The position numbers and the translations under genes were made by a program. The notes below the pieces were generated by a model that worked only from the letters and a program-made list of their open reading frames with translations, was not told the origin of the DNA and searched no databases. Below, in pieces: positions 34,172 through 42,157 of a stretch of DNA of 64,000 nucleotides (positions are counted from its first letter, which is position 1; each line of letters begins with the position of its first letter). This DNA is from Amycolatopsis sp. cg9 (lineage in GTDB: Bacteria > Actinomycetota > Actinomycetes > Mycobacteriales > Pseudonocardiaceae): NCBI RefSeq assembly GCF_041346945.1, contig NZ_CP166850.1, positions 6,618,501 to 6,682,500 of the forward strand, written 5' to 3'.

Positions 34172-34792
34172 TCAGATCCCGGGCTCGATGACCCCCGGGT
34201 CGGCGAACCCGCTCGCCAGCGCCCGCAGCGCCGCGTCCAAGTACACCGTCAAGTCCGCGTCCGCACGAGCCGACCAGCGCTCGTACGCCGCGCGGCACGT
34301 CGCCAGGACCGCGCGGCCGACCGCCAGCGGGTACAGCGCGTCCGCCGGCTGGCCGGTGCGCGTGCCGACGTACGCGCTGACCGCTCGCTCCCACGCGTCG
34401 TAGTGGCGGGTCGCGCTGGCCGCCAGTTCCGGCACCGAGCTGAGCAGGTGCATCCGCAGCCGGAGTTCCGGGACGTCCTCGGCGCGGTAGTGGTTGGCCG
34501 CGATGACCGCTTCGCGGACCGCGTCCAGGATCGGCAGGCCGGCGTCCGCCGCGGCGAGGTGCTTGGCGATCGCGCCGACCTCGGCGTCGAACTCGTTCCA
34601 CAGGACGTCGGACTTGGCGTCGTAGTAGCGGAAGAACGTGCGGCGGCTGACGCCCGCGGTCGCGGCGATCTCGTCGACCGTCGTCTCGTGGAAGCCGCGC
34701 TCGGTGAACAGGCGCAGCGCGATGACCTCCAGTTCGCGGGCGCTCGTGCCGGGTGGCCTGCCGCGGCGGGCCGCGGGGGTGCGCTGGGTCAT
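34172..34792 (-). CDS. mftR: Mycofactocin system transcriptional regulator MftR (TetR family)
   Basis: A 206-residue TetR protein divergent from mftA. The helix-turn-helix is TTVDEIAATAGVSRRTFFRYY, the conserved MftR form, and ALRLFTERGFHET precedes it. In mycobacteria MftR represses the mycofactocin genes and is released by long-chain acyl-CoA; the same role is inferred here. I prefer the ATG at 34792 (MTQRTPAARRGRP) because the frame from ATG 34840 adds 16 low-complexity residues and would place the start inside the putative operator. Confidence 0.88.
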   Translation of the reverse strand: MTQRTPAARRGRPPGTSARELEVIALRLFTERGFHETTVDEIAATAGVSRRTFFRYYDAKSDVLWNEFDAEVGAIAKHLAAADAGLPILDAVREAVIAANHYRAEDVPELRLRMHLLSSVPELAASATRHYDAWERAVSAYVGTRTGQPADALYPLAVGRAVLATCRAAYERWSARADADLTVYLDAALRALASGFADPGVIEPGI

Positions 34793-34826
34793 CCGGGTGC
34801 CGTTCCCTTTCCGGGGGTTGTTTCCG

Positions 34827-34867
34827 ACACTGCGTGACATTACTCTGCTCGATATTCGTCACAGTGT
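34827..34867. promoter_or_regulatory. Probable MftR operator upstream of mftA
   Basis: Imperfect inverted repeat ACACTGCGTGAC (34827-34838) and GTCACAGTGT (34858-34867) with a 19-bp centre, between mftR and mftA. It is placed to control both genes; binding is inferred from position. Confidence 0.4.
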
Positions 34868-34902
34868 GCCGAAAAGGAAGTCCCCGTGCCGAAGGAGTCA
34901 CG

Positions 34903-35004
34903 ATGACCGACAAGATCGCCGAAGAGCCCGTCGAGGAGACCCCGGTCGCCGAAGACCTGCTGGTCGAGGAGGTCTCGATCGACGGGATGTGCGGTGTCTA
35001 CTGA
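34903..35004 (+). CDS. mftA: Mycofactocin precursor peptide MftA
   Basis: A 33-residue ribosomal peptide with an acidic leader and the diagnostic C-terminus IDGMCGVY. The last two residues, Val-Tyr, become the redox cofactor core after MftC decarboxylates the tyrosine and joins it to valine. A GAAGGAG site precedes the ATG. The stop lies inside mftB (11-base overlap), ensuring coupled translation of peptide and its binding chaperone. Confidence 0.97.
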   Translation: MTDKIAEEPVEETPVAEDLLVEEVSIDGMCGVY

Positions 35005-35275
35005 GCCGTTCGACCTGGACGCGGCCTGGCGGCTCGACAGCCGGGTCGCGATCCGGCCGGAACGGTTCGGGGCGCTGCTGTACCACTTCGGCACCCGCCG
35101 CCTGTCCTTCCTGAAGAGCCCGGCCCTGCTGACCGTCGTCCGTTCCCTGGACGCGCACCCGAGCGCCCGCGCCGCCTGCGCCGGGGCCGGGGTGGGCCCG
35201 CCCGAGCTGCCGAGCTACCGCGCCGCGCTGGCCGCGCTGGCCGCATCGCGGATGATCCAGCCGAGGAGTGCCTGA
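34994..35275 (+). CDS. mftB: Mycofactocin biosynthesis chaperone MftB
   Basis: A 93-residue protein with the RiPP-recognition (PqqD-like) fold that presents MftA to the radical SAM enzyme. FDLDAAWRLDSRVAIRPERFGALLYHF and RRLSFLKSP are family segments. GTG start at 34994 overlapping mftA; its TGA shares one base with the mftC ATG. Length is normal for MftB. Confidence 0.95.
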   Translation: MSTEPFDLDAAWRLDSRVAIRPERFGALLYHFGTRRLSFLKSPALLTVVRSLDAHPSARAACAGAGVGPPELPSYRAALAALAASRMIQPRSA

Positions 35276-36417
35276 TGTCCCTTGTGGACGAATTCCAGTA
35301 CGGGCTCGACGCGCCCATCTGCCTCACCTGGGAACTCACCTACGCCTGCAACCTTTCCTGCGTGCACTGCCTTTCCTCCTCCGGGCGGCGGGACCCGCGC
35401 GAACTGTCCACAGCGGAGTGCACGGCGCTGATCGACGAGTTCGAGCGCATGCAGGTCTTCTACGTCAACATCGGCGGCGGCGAGCCGACCGTCCGCCCGG
35501 ACTTCTGGGAGCTCGTCGACTACGCGACCGAGCACCACGTCGGCGTCAAGTTCTCCACCAACGGCGTCAAGATCACCCCGGAGGTGGCGCGCCGGCTGGC
35601 CGCGAGCGACTACGTCGACGTCCAGATCTCCCTGGACGGCGCCACCGCCGAGGTCAACGACCACGTCCGCGGCCCCGGCTCGTACGACACCGCGATCCGC
35701 GCCATGCGGAACCTGGCCGACGCGGGCTTCGAGAACTTCAAGATCTCCGTGGTGATGACCCGGCACAACGTAAGCCAGCTCGACGCGTTCAAGGCGATCG
35801 CCGACCGCTACGGCGCCCAGTTGCGGATCACGCGGCTGCGCCCGTCCGGCCGCGGCGCCGACACCTGGAACGAGCTGCACCCGACCGCCGCCCAGCAGCG
35901 TTCGCTGTACGACTGGCTGGTGGCGAAGGGCGAGAACGTCCTCACCGGCGACTCGTTCTTCCACCTGGCCGGCTACGGCGGCGGCGGGCTGCCGGGCCTG
36001 AATCTGTGCGGCGCCGGGCGGGTGGTGTGCCTGGTCGACCCGGTCGGCGACGTCTACGCCTGCCCGTTCGCCATCCACGACACCTTCCTGGCCGGCAACA
36101 CCCGGTCCGAGGGCGGCTTCGCGCGCGTCTGGCGGGAATCCGAGCTGTTCACCTCGTTGCGCAGCCCGCAGAGCGCGGGCGCGTGCACGTCGTGCTCGGC
36201 CTTCGACGCCTGCCGCGGCGGCTGCATGGCCGCGAAGTTCTTCACCGGCCTGCCGCTGGACGGCCCGGACCCGGAATGCGTGCGCGGCCACGGCGAACTC
36301 GCGCTGGCGGGCGTCACCAGCGTCCCGAAGCCGTCGCTGGACCACTCCCACCGGCGGCGCCCGGTCCCGGTCACCATCGGGATGCGCCGCCCCTGCGACG
36401 AGAACCCGCTGGCCTGA
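35275..36417 (+). CDS. mftC: Mycofactocin maturase MftC (radical SAM/SPASM)
   Basis: Radical SAM enzyme of 380 residues that oxidatively decarboxylates the C-terminal Tyr of MftA and forms the Val-Tyr carbon-carbon bond. The SAM cluster motif is CNLSCVHC near residue 24. The SPASM region near 240-335 holds further cluster cysteines (GAGRVVCLVDP, YACPFA, CTSCSAFDACRGGC). It needs MftB, encoded immediately upstream. Confidence 0.97.
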   Translation: MSLVDEFQYGLDAPICLTWELTYACNLSCVHCLSSSGRRDPRELSTAECTALIDEFERMQVFYVNIGGGEPTVRPDFWELVDYATEHHVGVKFSTNGVKITPEVARRLAASDYVDVQISLDGATAEVNDHVRGPGSYDTAIRAMRNLADAGFENFKISVVMTRHNVSQLDAFKAIADRYGAQLRITRLRPSGRGADTWNELHPTAAQQRSLYDWLVAKGENVLTGDSFFHLAGYGGGGLPGLNLCGAGRVVCLVDPVGDVYACPFAIHDTFLAGNTRSEGGFARVWRESELFTSLRSPQSAGACTSCSAFDACRGGCMAAKFFTGLPLDGPDPECVRGHGELALAGVTSVPKPSLDHSHRRRPVPVTIGMRRPCDENPLA

Positions 36418-37100
36418 TGGTGCGCCTCGCGGACCTGTCCTGGCCGGACGCCGCCGCCCGCGCGGCGGCGGGCGCGATCCTGGCGGTCCCGGTCGGCGCG
36501 ACCGAGCAGCACGGCCCGCACCTGCCGCTGACGACGGACACCGACATCGCCCTCGCGCTGTGCGACCGGCTCGCCGAAGCCCGCCCGGACGTCGTGGTGG
36601 CCCCGGCGGTGCCGTACGGCTCGAGCGGCGAGCACGCGGGGTTCGCGGGGACGCTTTCGATCGGCCAGGAGGCGACGGAGGTCTTGCTGGTGGAACTGGG
36701 CCGCTCGGCGGCGGAGACGTTCGGGCGGCTGCTGTTCGTCTCCGCGCACGGCGGCAACACCGGCCCGGTGACCCGCGCGGCGGCCCGGCTGCGTGCGGAG
36801 TCGCGGGACGTCTCGGTGTTCCGGCCGCACTGGCCGGGGGAGCCGCACGCGGGCCGGGCGGAGACGGCACTGCAGCTGGCCATGCGCCCGCGCAGCGTCC
36901 GGATGGACCGCGCGGTCGCGGGCGACCGCCGCCCGATCGGCGAGCTGCTGCCGCTGTTGCGGGAGGGCGGAGTGCGCGCGGTGACGGCAACCGGCGTACT
37001 CGGCGACCCGGCTCCGGCGACCGCCGCCGAGGGGGCGCAGTTGCTGAGCGAGCTGACGGCGGCCCTGGTGTCGCATGTGGACGGATGGGGACGGGGATGA
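36417..37100 (+). CDS. mftE: Mycofactocin peptidase MftE (creatininase family)
   Basis: A 227-residue creatininase-fold metallopeptidase that cuts the modified Val-Tyr dipeptide from MftA. Metal-binding segments are GATEQHGPHLPLTTDTD and SAHGGNTG. The ATG overlaps the mftC stop (TGATG); GTG 36420 is an alternative start. In most clusters mftD comes before mftE; here mftD has moved to the end of the cluster. Confidence 0.93.
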   Translation: MVRLADLSWPDAAARAAAGAILAVPVGATEQHGPHLPLTTDTDIALALCDRLAEARPDVVVAPAVPYGSSGEHAGFAGTLSIGQEATEVLLVELGRSAAETFGRLLFVSAHGGNTGPVTRAAARLRAESRDVSVFRPHWPGEPHAGRAETALQLAMRPRSVRMDRAVAGDRRPIGELLPLLREGGVRAVTATGVLGDPAPATAAEGAQLLSELTAALVSHVDGWGRG

Positions 37101-37210
37101 CGACGCGGAGCGAGCCCGGCGCGGCCCCGGCACCGCCCGCGACACGCGCCCGGGCGGCTGCGATGTGTGCTCGGGCGAGGTCGTGGGCGGCTGGGATGGG
37201 GCCGCGGGCG

Positions 37211-37450
37211 AGGTCTCGAATGACTCATTCGGGACCACTGGCGTCGCGGATGAGTCATTGGGGACTGCTGGTGTCGCGGATGAGTCATGGGGGACCGCGG
37301 ACGTCTCGAATGAGTCATTGGGGACTGCTGGTGTCGCGGATGAGTCATGGGGGACCGCCGGCGTCTCGAATGAGTCATTCGGGACCGCGGACGTCTCGAA
37401 TGACTCATTCGCGACCTCCCAAGCCGCCGATGACTCAGGCGCGACACCCG
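37211..37450 (+). repeat. Eight tandem 30-bp units with an ATGASTCAT core
   Basis: Eight contiguous 30-bp units with no spacers. Most carry the near-palindrome ATGASTCAT (S is G or C), flanked by TCGA or GCGG before it and GGGAC after it. The array lies between mftE and the mycofactocin SDR and is open in the SDR frame, where it would encode a decapeptide repeat of the type VADESLGTAG. The complementary strand is open as well. The last two units are degenerate. Confidence 0.9.
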
Positions 37451-37461
37451 CGGAGGCCGCG

Positions 37462-38247
37462 ATGACCGCCCGGGTCGCGCTCGTCACCGGCGCCGCGCGG
37501 GGGATCGGGGCCGCCACCGTCCTTCGCCTGGCGCAGCAGGGCTACGCTGTCCTCGCCGTCGACCTCGCCGCCGACGATCCCGCCCTGCCCTACCCCCTGG
37601 GCACCGAAGCCGAACTCGCCGCCGTCGTCGAAACGGCGGGCGGGAAAACCGCCGCCTTCGTCGCCGACGTCCGGGACCCCGCGGCCATGCGAGCCGCCGT
37701 CGAAGAAGCCGAACAGCGCTGGGGCGGGCTCGACGTCGCCGTCGCCGCGGCCGGGGTCGTCGCCGGGGGCGTGCCGCTCTGGGAGGTGCCGCAAGACCAG
37801 GAACGGGCCGTGCTGGAGGTCGACCTCCACGGGGTCGTCCACCTCGCCCGCGCCGCCGTGCCCGCGCTGCTGCGGCGGCCGCGGCCCCGGTCGGGCCGGT
37901 TCCTCGCCGTCGCTTCGGCCGCCGCCACCCGGGGGCTGCCCATGCTCGCCGCCTACTGCGCCGCGAAAGCCGGGGTGGCCGGGCTCGTCCGGGCGCTCGG
38001 GGCCGAGCTGGGGGAGACCGGCGTGACCGCCAACGCCGTCAGCCCGGGCTCCACCGACACCCCCATCCTCGCCGAAAGCGCCCGGCTCTACGACCTCCCC
38101 GACGCGACCGCTTTCGCCGCGCAGCAACCCGTGCACCGCCTGCTCGACCCCGGCGAAGTCGCCGCCGTGCTGGCGTTCCTCGCCGGGCCGGACAGCGGGG
38201 CCGTGACCGGCGCCGTCGTGCCCGTGGACGGGGGGCTGGCCCTGTGA
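37462..38247 (+). CDS. Mycofactocin-associated SDR family oxidoreductase
   Basis: A 261-residue SDR with TGAARGIGAATV, the serine in AVASAAA, YCAAK and TANAVSPGSTDTPI. SDRs inside mft clusters belong to groups that keep NAD bound and use mycofactocin as the external electron carrier for alcohol oxidation; that is inferred from position. I use ATG 37462, after GCGGAGG. The frame is open a further 129 codons upstream through the repeat array, so an N-terminally extended form is possible on paper. GTGA overlap with mftF. Confidence 0.88.
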   Translation: MTARVALVTGAARGIGAATVLRLAQQGYAVLAVDLAADDPALPYPLGTEAELAAVVETAGGKTAAFVADVRDPAAMRAAVEEAEQRWGGLDVAVAAAGVVAGGVPLWEVPQDQERAVLEVDLHGVVHLARAAVPALLRRPRPRSGRFLAVASAAATRGLPMLAAYCAAKAGVAGLVRALGAELGETGVTANAVSPGSTDTPILAESARLYDLPDATAFAAQQPVHRLLDPGEVAAVLAFLAGPDSGAVTGAVVPVDGGLAL

Positions 38248-39653
38248 CGCCGTTGCCGGCGGGGTTCCGCATCGCACTCGACCGCGACACCAAGCAGCTG
38301 ACCGCTGACCTCCTCTTCGGCGGCTCCCCGGCCCGGGTGGTGCGGCTGACGGCCGCCGGGCAGGCCGCGCTGCGGGACCTCGCCGACGCCCCGGTCGCCG
38401 CCACGGCCGCCGGCACGCTCGCCCGGCACCTCACCGACGCCGGGCTCGCCCACCCGCTGCCGCCCGAGCCGGACCACCCCGCGGACCTCACCGTCGTCGT
38501 CCCGGTCCTCGGCCGGCCCGGGCCGCTGGCCCGCTGCCTCGCCGGGCTCGGGGACCGCCACCCCGTCCTCGTCGTCGACGACGGCTCGGCCGACCCCGCC
38601 GCCATCGCCGAGGTGGCCGCGGCGCACGGGGCGGAACTCGTGCGCCGGGACGTCAACGGCGGTCCCGGCGCCGCCCGGAACACCGCGCTGGACCACGTTT
38701 CCACCGAGCTGGTGGCCTTTGTGGACAGTGACTGCGTGCCCGCGCCCGGCTGGGTGGACCCGCTGGCCGCCCACTTCGCCGACCCGCTCGTCGCCGCGGT
38801 CGCGCCCCGCGTGCGGGCCCTCGCCGCGGACACCGCCGCCGGCCGGTACACGCGGGCCGCCTCCAGCCTCGACCTCGGGGACCGGCCGGCGCGGGTCGCA
38901 CCCGGCACCCGGACGTCGTACGTGCCGACCGCCGCGCTCGTCGTCCGCCGGAGCGCGATCACCGGCATCGGCGCCTTCGACCCCGCGCTGCGCGTCGGCG
39001 AGGACGTCGACCTGGTCTGGCGGCTGCACGCGGCCGGGTTCCGGGTCCGGTACGCCCCGGACGTCACCGTCGCCCACCACGAACCCGAAACCTGGCGCGC
39101 CCTCTTGGGCCGGCGCGCCCGCTACGGCACCTCCGCCGCGCCGCTGGCGAAGCGGCACCCGGGCGCGCTCGCGCCACTGGCGCTGCACCCGTGGCCCGCC
39201 TTGACCGTCGGCGCGCTGCTGGCCGGCCGGCCGCTGCTCGCCGCGGGCGGGTTCGCCGGCGCGGTGGCCGGCATGGTCCGCACCGTGCGCGCCCACGACG
39301 TCCCGGCCGACGGCGTCGTCCGGGCGATGGCCACCGCCGTCCACCAGACGTGGCTCGGCTGCGGCCGCTACGGCACCCAGTTCGCGGCGCCGCTGCTGGC
39401 CGCCCTGCTGGTCCCGCGGGGGTGGCAGCGCCGCGCCGCCGTGGCGTCGCTGCTGTTCGGCCCGCCGCTGACCGCGTGGGCGAAGACCAGGCCCGGACTC
39501 GATCCCGTCCGCTACACCGCGGCCGCGATCGCGGACGACGTCGCGTACGGCGGCGGCGTCTGGGCCGGCTGCCTGGCCCACCGCACCCTCGAGCCGGTGC
39601 GCCCGGCGCTCGTCCGCCGCCCGGTGCGCTTCACCACGAAGGGAACCCGATGA
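38244..39653 (+). CDS. mftF: Mycofactocin glycosyltransferase MftF
   Basis: Family 2 (GT-A) glycosyltransferase of 469 residues that adds glucose units to the cofactor. DLTVVVPVLGRPGPLARCL opens the GT-A domain at about residue 78, VVDDGSADP and FVDSDCVP give the nucleotide/metal aspartates, and GEDVDLVWRL the acceptor/catalytic region. An N-terminal domain of about 75 residues and a C-terminal hydrophobic part frame it, as in other MftF. GTG start overlapping the SDR stop. Confidence 0.93.
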   Translation: MTPLPAGFRIALDRDTKQLTADLLFGGSPARVVRLTAAGQAALRDLADAPVAATAAGTLARHLTDAGLAHPLPPEPDHPADLTVVVPVLGRPGPLARCLAGLGDRHPVLVVDDGSADPAAIAEVAAAHGAELVRRDVNGGPGAARNTALDHVSTELVAFVDSDCVPAPGWVDPLAAHFADPLVAAVAPRVRALAADTAAGRYTRAASSLDLGDRPARVAPGTRTSYVPTAALVVRRSAITGIGAFDPALRVGEDVDLVWRLHAAGFRVRYAPDVTVAHHEPETWRALLGRRARYGTSAAPLAKRHPGALAPLALHPWPALTVGALLAGRPLLAAGGFAGAVAGMVRTVRAHDVPADGVVRAMATAVHQTWLGCGRYGTQFAAPLLAALLVPRGWQRRAAVASLLFGPPLTAWAKTRPGLDPVRYTAAAIADDVAYGGGVWAGCLAHRTLEPVRPALVRRPVRFTTKGTR

Positions 39654-40870
39654 CCACCTGGTTCGAATCCATCGCCGAGGCCCAGCGCCGCGCGAAGAAA
39701 CGGCTGCCCGCGTCGGTCTATTCCGCGCTGATCGCCGGCTCGGAGAAGGGCCTCACCCTGGCCGACAACCTCGGCGCGTTCGACGAGCTGCGGTTCGCAC
39801 CGCGGACGGCGGGCCACCACGCGCAACGAGACCTGGCGACACACGTGCTCGGCCGCGACATCGCCCTCCCGGTGCTGATCTCCCCGACCGGGGTGCAGGC
39901 CGTGCACCCCGACGGCGAGGTCGCGGTGGCCAGGGCGGCCGCCGCGCGCGGGACGTCGATCGGGCTGTCCTCCTTCGGCAGCAAGCCGATCGAGGAGGTG
40001 GTCGCCGCGAACCCGAACACCTACTTCCAGGTCTACTGGACCGGTACGCGCGACGACATCGTGCGGCGGCTGGAGCGCGCCCGCGCCGCCGGGGCCGCCG
40101 GCATCATCCTCACCCTCGACTGGTCGTTCTCGCACAGCCGCGACTGGGGCAGCCCGCACATCCCCGAGCGGCTGACCCCGCGCGAACTGCTGCGCTTCGC
40201 CCCGGAAGGCCTGACCCGCCCGCGCTGGCTCCTGGACTACGTCAAGACGCGGCGGCTGCCCGACTTGAGCGTGCCGAACATGGCGTCACCGGGCGAAGCG
40301 GCGCCGACGTTCTTCGGCGCGTACGGCCAGTGGATGCAGACGCCGCCGCCGTCGTGGGAGGACGTGGCCTGGCTGCGCGCGCAGTGGGACGGGCCGTTCC
40401 TGCTCAAGGGCGTGATCCGGGTCGACGAGGCCCGCCGCGCGGTCGACGCCGGCGTCAGCGCGCTCTCGGTGTCCAACCACGGTGGCAACAACCTCGACGG
40501 CACCCCGGCCACGATCCGCGCGCTGCCCGCGATCGCGGACGCCGTCGGCTCGGAGGTGGAAGTCCTGCTGGACGGCGGGATCCGCCGCGGCAGCGACGTG
40601 GTGAAAGCGCTGGCGCTGGGGGCCAAGGCGGTCCTGATCGGCCGCGCGTACCTGTGGGGCCTGGCCGCCGGCGGGCAGGCCGGGGTGGAGAACGTCCTCG
40701 ACGTGCTGCGCACCGGGATCGACTCGACCGTGCTGGCGCTGGGCAAGAAGAGCGTCCACGAACTCACCCGGGACGACGTGCTGGCGCCGGACGGCTTCGC
40801 GGTCGAACTCGGCACCGCGCACGAAGGTGGCCCGGACCGGAGCCCGGGCCACCTTCAGCGAACTCAGTAG
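39650..40870 (+). CDS. mftD: Mycofactocin dehydrogenase MftD (FMN alpha-hydroxy-acid oxidase family)
   Basis: FMN enzyme of 406 residues that oxidatively deaminates the released dipeptide-derived core to the active premycofactocin. [36 protein letters not shown] (catalytic His) and [20 protein letters not shown] are FMN-binding signatures. It overlaps mftF by ATGA. Its last 16 codons run through a perfect 13-bp hairpin, and it overlaps the convergent snapalysin gene by 7 bases, so the C-terminus may be a recent extension. Confidence 0.93.
   Translation: MTTWFESIAEAQRRAKKRLPASVYSALIAGSEKGLTLADNLGAFDELRFAPRTAGHHAQRDLATHVLGRDIALPVLISPTGVQAVHPDGEVAVARAAAARGTSIGLSSFGSKPIEEVVAANPNTYFQVYWTGTRDDIVRRLERARAAGAAGIILTLDWSFSHSRDWGSPHIPERLTPRELLRFAPEGLTRPRWLLDYVKTRRLPDLSVPNMASPGEAAPTFFGAYGQWMQTPPPSWEDVAWLRAQWDGPFLLKGVIRVDEARRAVDAGVSALSVSNHGGNNLDGTPATIRALPAIADAVGSEVEVLLDGGIRRGSDVVKALALGAKAVLIGRAYLWGLAAGGQAGVENVLDVLRTGIDSTVLALGKKSVHELTRDDVLAPDGFAVELGTAHEGGPDRSPGHLQRTQ
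40823..40856. terminator. Perfect 13-bp stem hairpin at the mftD/snapalysin junction
   Basis: GAAGGTGGCCCGG pairs with CCGGGCCACCTTC around an 8-nt loop (40836-40843). It lies inside the last codons of mftD and just beyond the snapalysin stop, so it can end transcription from either side. No U-tract follows, as is common in actinomycetes. Confidence 0.7.
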
Positions 40871-41418
40871 CCGTACACGGTTTCGTAGACCCGCTCCTGC
40901 GCGTTCGTCGCCACGAGGCCGTTGGCCCACAGCGAGTTCACGCGGCTGCGCTCGGCGGAGTTCGGCACCGCGTTGGTGCAGGACGGGCCGGGGCCGCCAC
41001 CCGACATCAGCTCCGAGCACGGGCCCGAGTAGTGGTCGGGCAGCCCGAGGGCGTGGCCGGTCTCGTGGGCCGCGATGCGGGTCGGGTTGTACTGGCGGGC
41101 CTGGGTGTAGTCGATGAAGATGGTGCCGCTGCCGTGCCCGTTGGTCGAGGCGTAGGAGCCGCGGGGGTCGTTGCCCTCGGTGTAGCGCAGGCTCGCGCCG
41201 GAGTTGCGCTCGACCAGTCTGACGTTGGTCACGCTGCGGTTCCAGTTGGCGGCACCGGCGTTGATCACCGAGCGGAACGTCGGTGCGCTGGCGGTGCTGT
41301 AGTACACCGTGGTGACCGCGGCTTCCTGCTCGGTGGCGGCCGACGCGGTCCCCGCGGCGAGCGGGGTCATGGTCAGGGCGAGCGCGACAGCGCCGGCCAG
41401 GGCGAACTTCCTCGACAT
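40864..41418 (-). CDS. Snapalysin (M7 secreted small zinc protease)
   Basis: Secreted metalloprotease of 184 residues. A signal peptide (cleavage near residue 27, TASA-AT) precedes the short mature enzyme. The zinc motif [20 protein letters not shown] has HExxH, the third ligand Asp, and the family Met-turn LMSGG after it. The size is typical. It is monocistronic with about 180 bp of upstream DNA in which I see no clear operator. Confidence 0.93.
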   Translation of the reverse strand: MSRKFALAGAVALALTMTPLAAGTASAATEQEAAVTTVYYSTASAPTFRSVINAGAANWNRSVTNVRLVERNSGASLRYTEGNDPRGSYASTNGHGSGTIFIDYTQARQYNPTRIAAHETGHALGLPDHYSGPCSELMSGGGPGPSCTNAVPNSAERSRVNSLWANGLVATNAQERVYETVYGY

Positions 41419-41597
41419 CGGAAGACTCCTCGTGGGGGACGGGGATTTGCCGGATTTGCGCGCGCTGTCGAAAATTTACCGGGTGTTTGCCCAATCCGGA
41501 GCCGACTTCCGTAGGGCGGTGCGAATGGTGATTTACCAGTACTGACTGCGGGTTGACAAACACCGGCGGACGCGCTCGCGGCCGGGCGCCGCCGCGG

Positions 41598-42155
41598 TCA
41601 GGCGTCCAGCGTCAGCGCGATGAGCTGCTGCTCCAGCTTCCGCGCGGCCGCCACCTCGAGGCCGACCCCCCACAGCGGCGCGGTGCTGGCGCCGTCGGCC
41701 GCCGCGACGACCAGGGTGACCACGTGGTCGGGCAGGCCGTCCGCGCGCAGTTCCCCGTTCCACCGCTCGGCGTCCGCGCGGGCGAGCTCGGCGATCTCGG
41801 GGATCGAGATCAGCTGGGCGACGAGCGCGATGTTCTCGCGGACGGCGATCTCGTCGTAGGAGGTGTCCAGCGACGCCCGGACGTACGCGCGGGTCAGCCG
41901 CCCCGGTGCGGTGTCCTCGGGGTCGAGCGCCGCCTGCACCTCGGCGCGGTAGGTGTCCAGGATGTCCTGCGCGAGCGCGCGCACCAGGGCGTCCTTGGCC
42001 GGGAAGTGGTACAGCAGCCCGCCTTTCGACACCCCGGCCGCCTTGGCGATGTCGTCGAGGGACGCCGAGATCCCCCGGGTGCGGATGACCGACCCGGCGG
42101 CGTCGAGCAGCGCCCGGCGCGTTTCTTCCGGGCTCCGCCCGGCTTTGCGAGGCAT
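41598..42155 (-). CDS. TetR family repressor of the adjacent efflux pump
   Basis: A 185-residue TetR protein; helix-turn-helix SLDDIAKAAGVSKGGLLYHF. ATG at 42155, two bases after the MFS gene stop, so regulator and pump are one transcript. The near-perfect 30-bp palindrome before the pump gene is the probable binding site, giving feedback control. Confidence 0.9.
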   Translation of the reverse strand: MPRKAGRSPEETRRALLDAAGSVIRTRGISASLDDIAKAAGVSKGGLLYHFPAKDALVRALAQDILDTYRAEVQAALDPEDTAPGRLTRAYVRASLDTSYDEIAVRENIALVAQLISIPEIAELARADAERWNGELRADGLPDHVVTLVVAAADGASTAPLWGVGLEVAAARKLEQQLIALTLDA

Positions 42156-42157
42156 GC

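Noticed and set aside
37211..37450. CRISPR array
   Set aside because: Units are contiguous without unique spacers, and no cas genes are near.
37075..37461. N-terminal extension of the mycofactocin SDR through the repeat array
   Set aside because: Open on paper, but SDRs of this group start at the cofactor strand, and ATG 37462 has GCGGAGG before it. Kept as a finding, not as the gene start.
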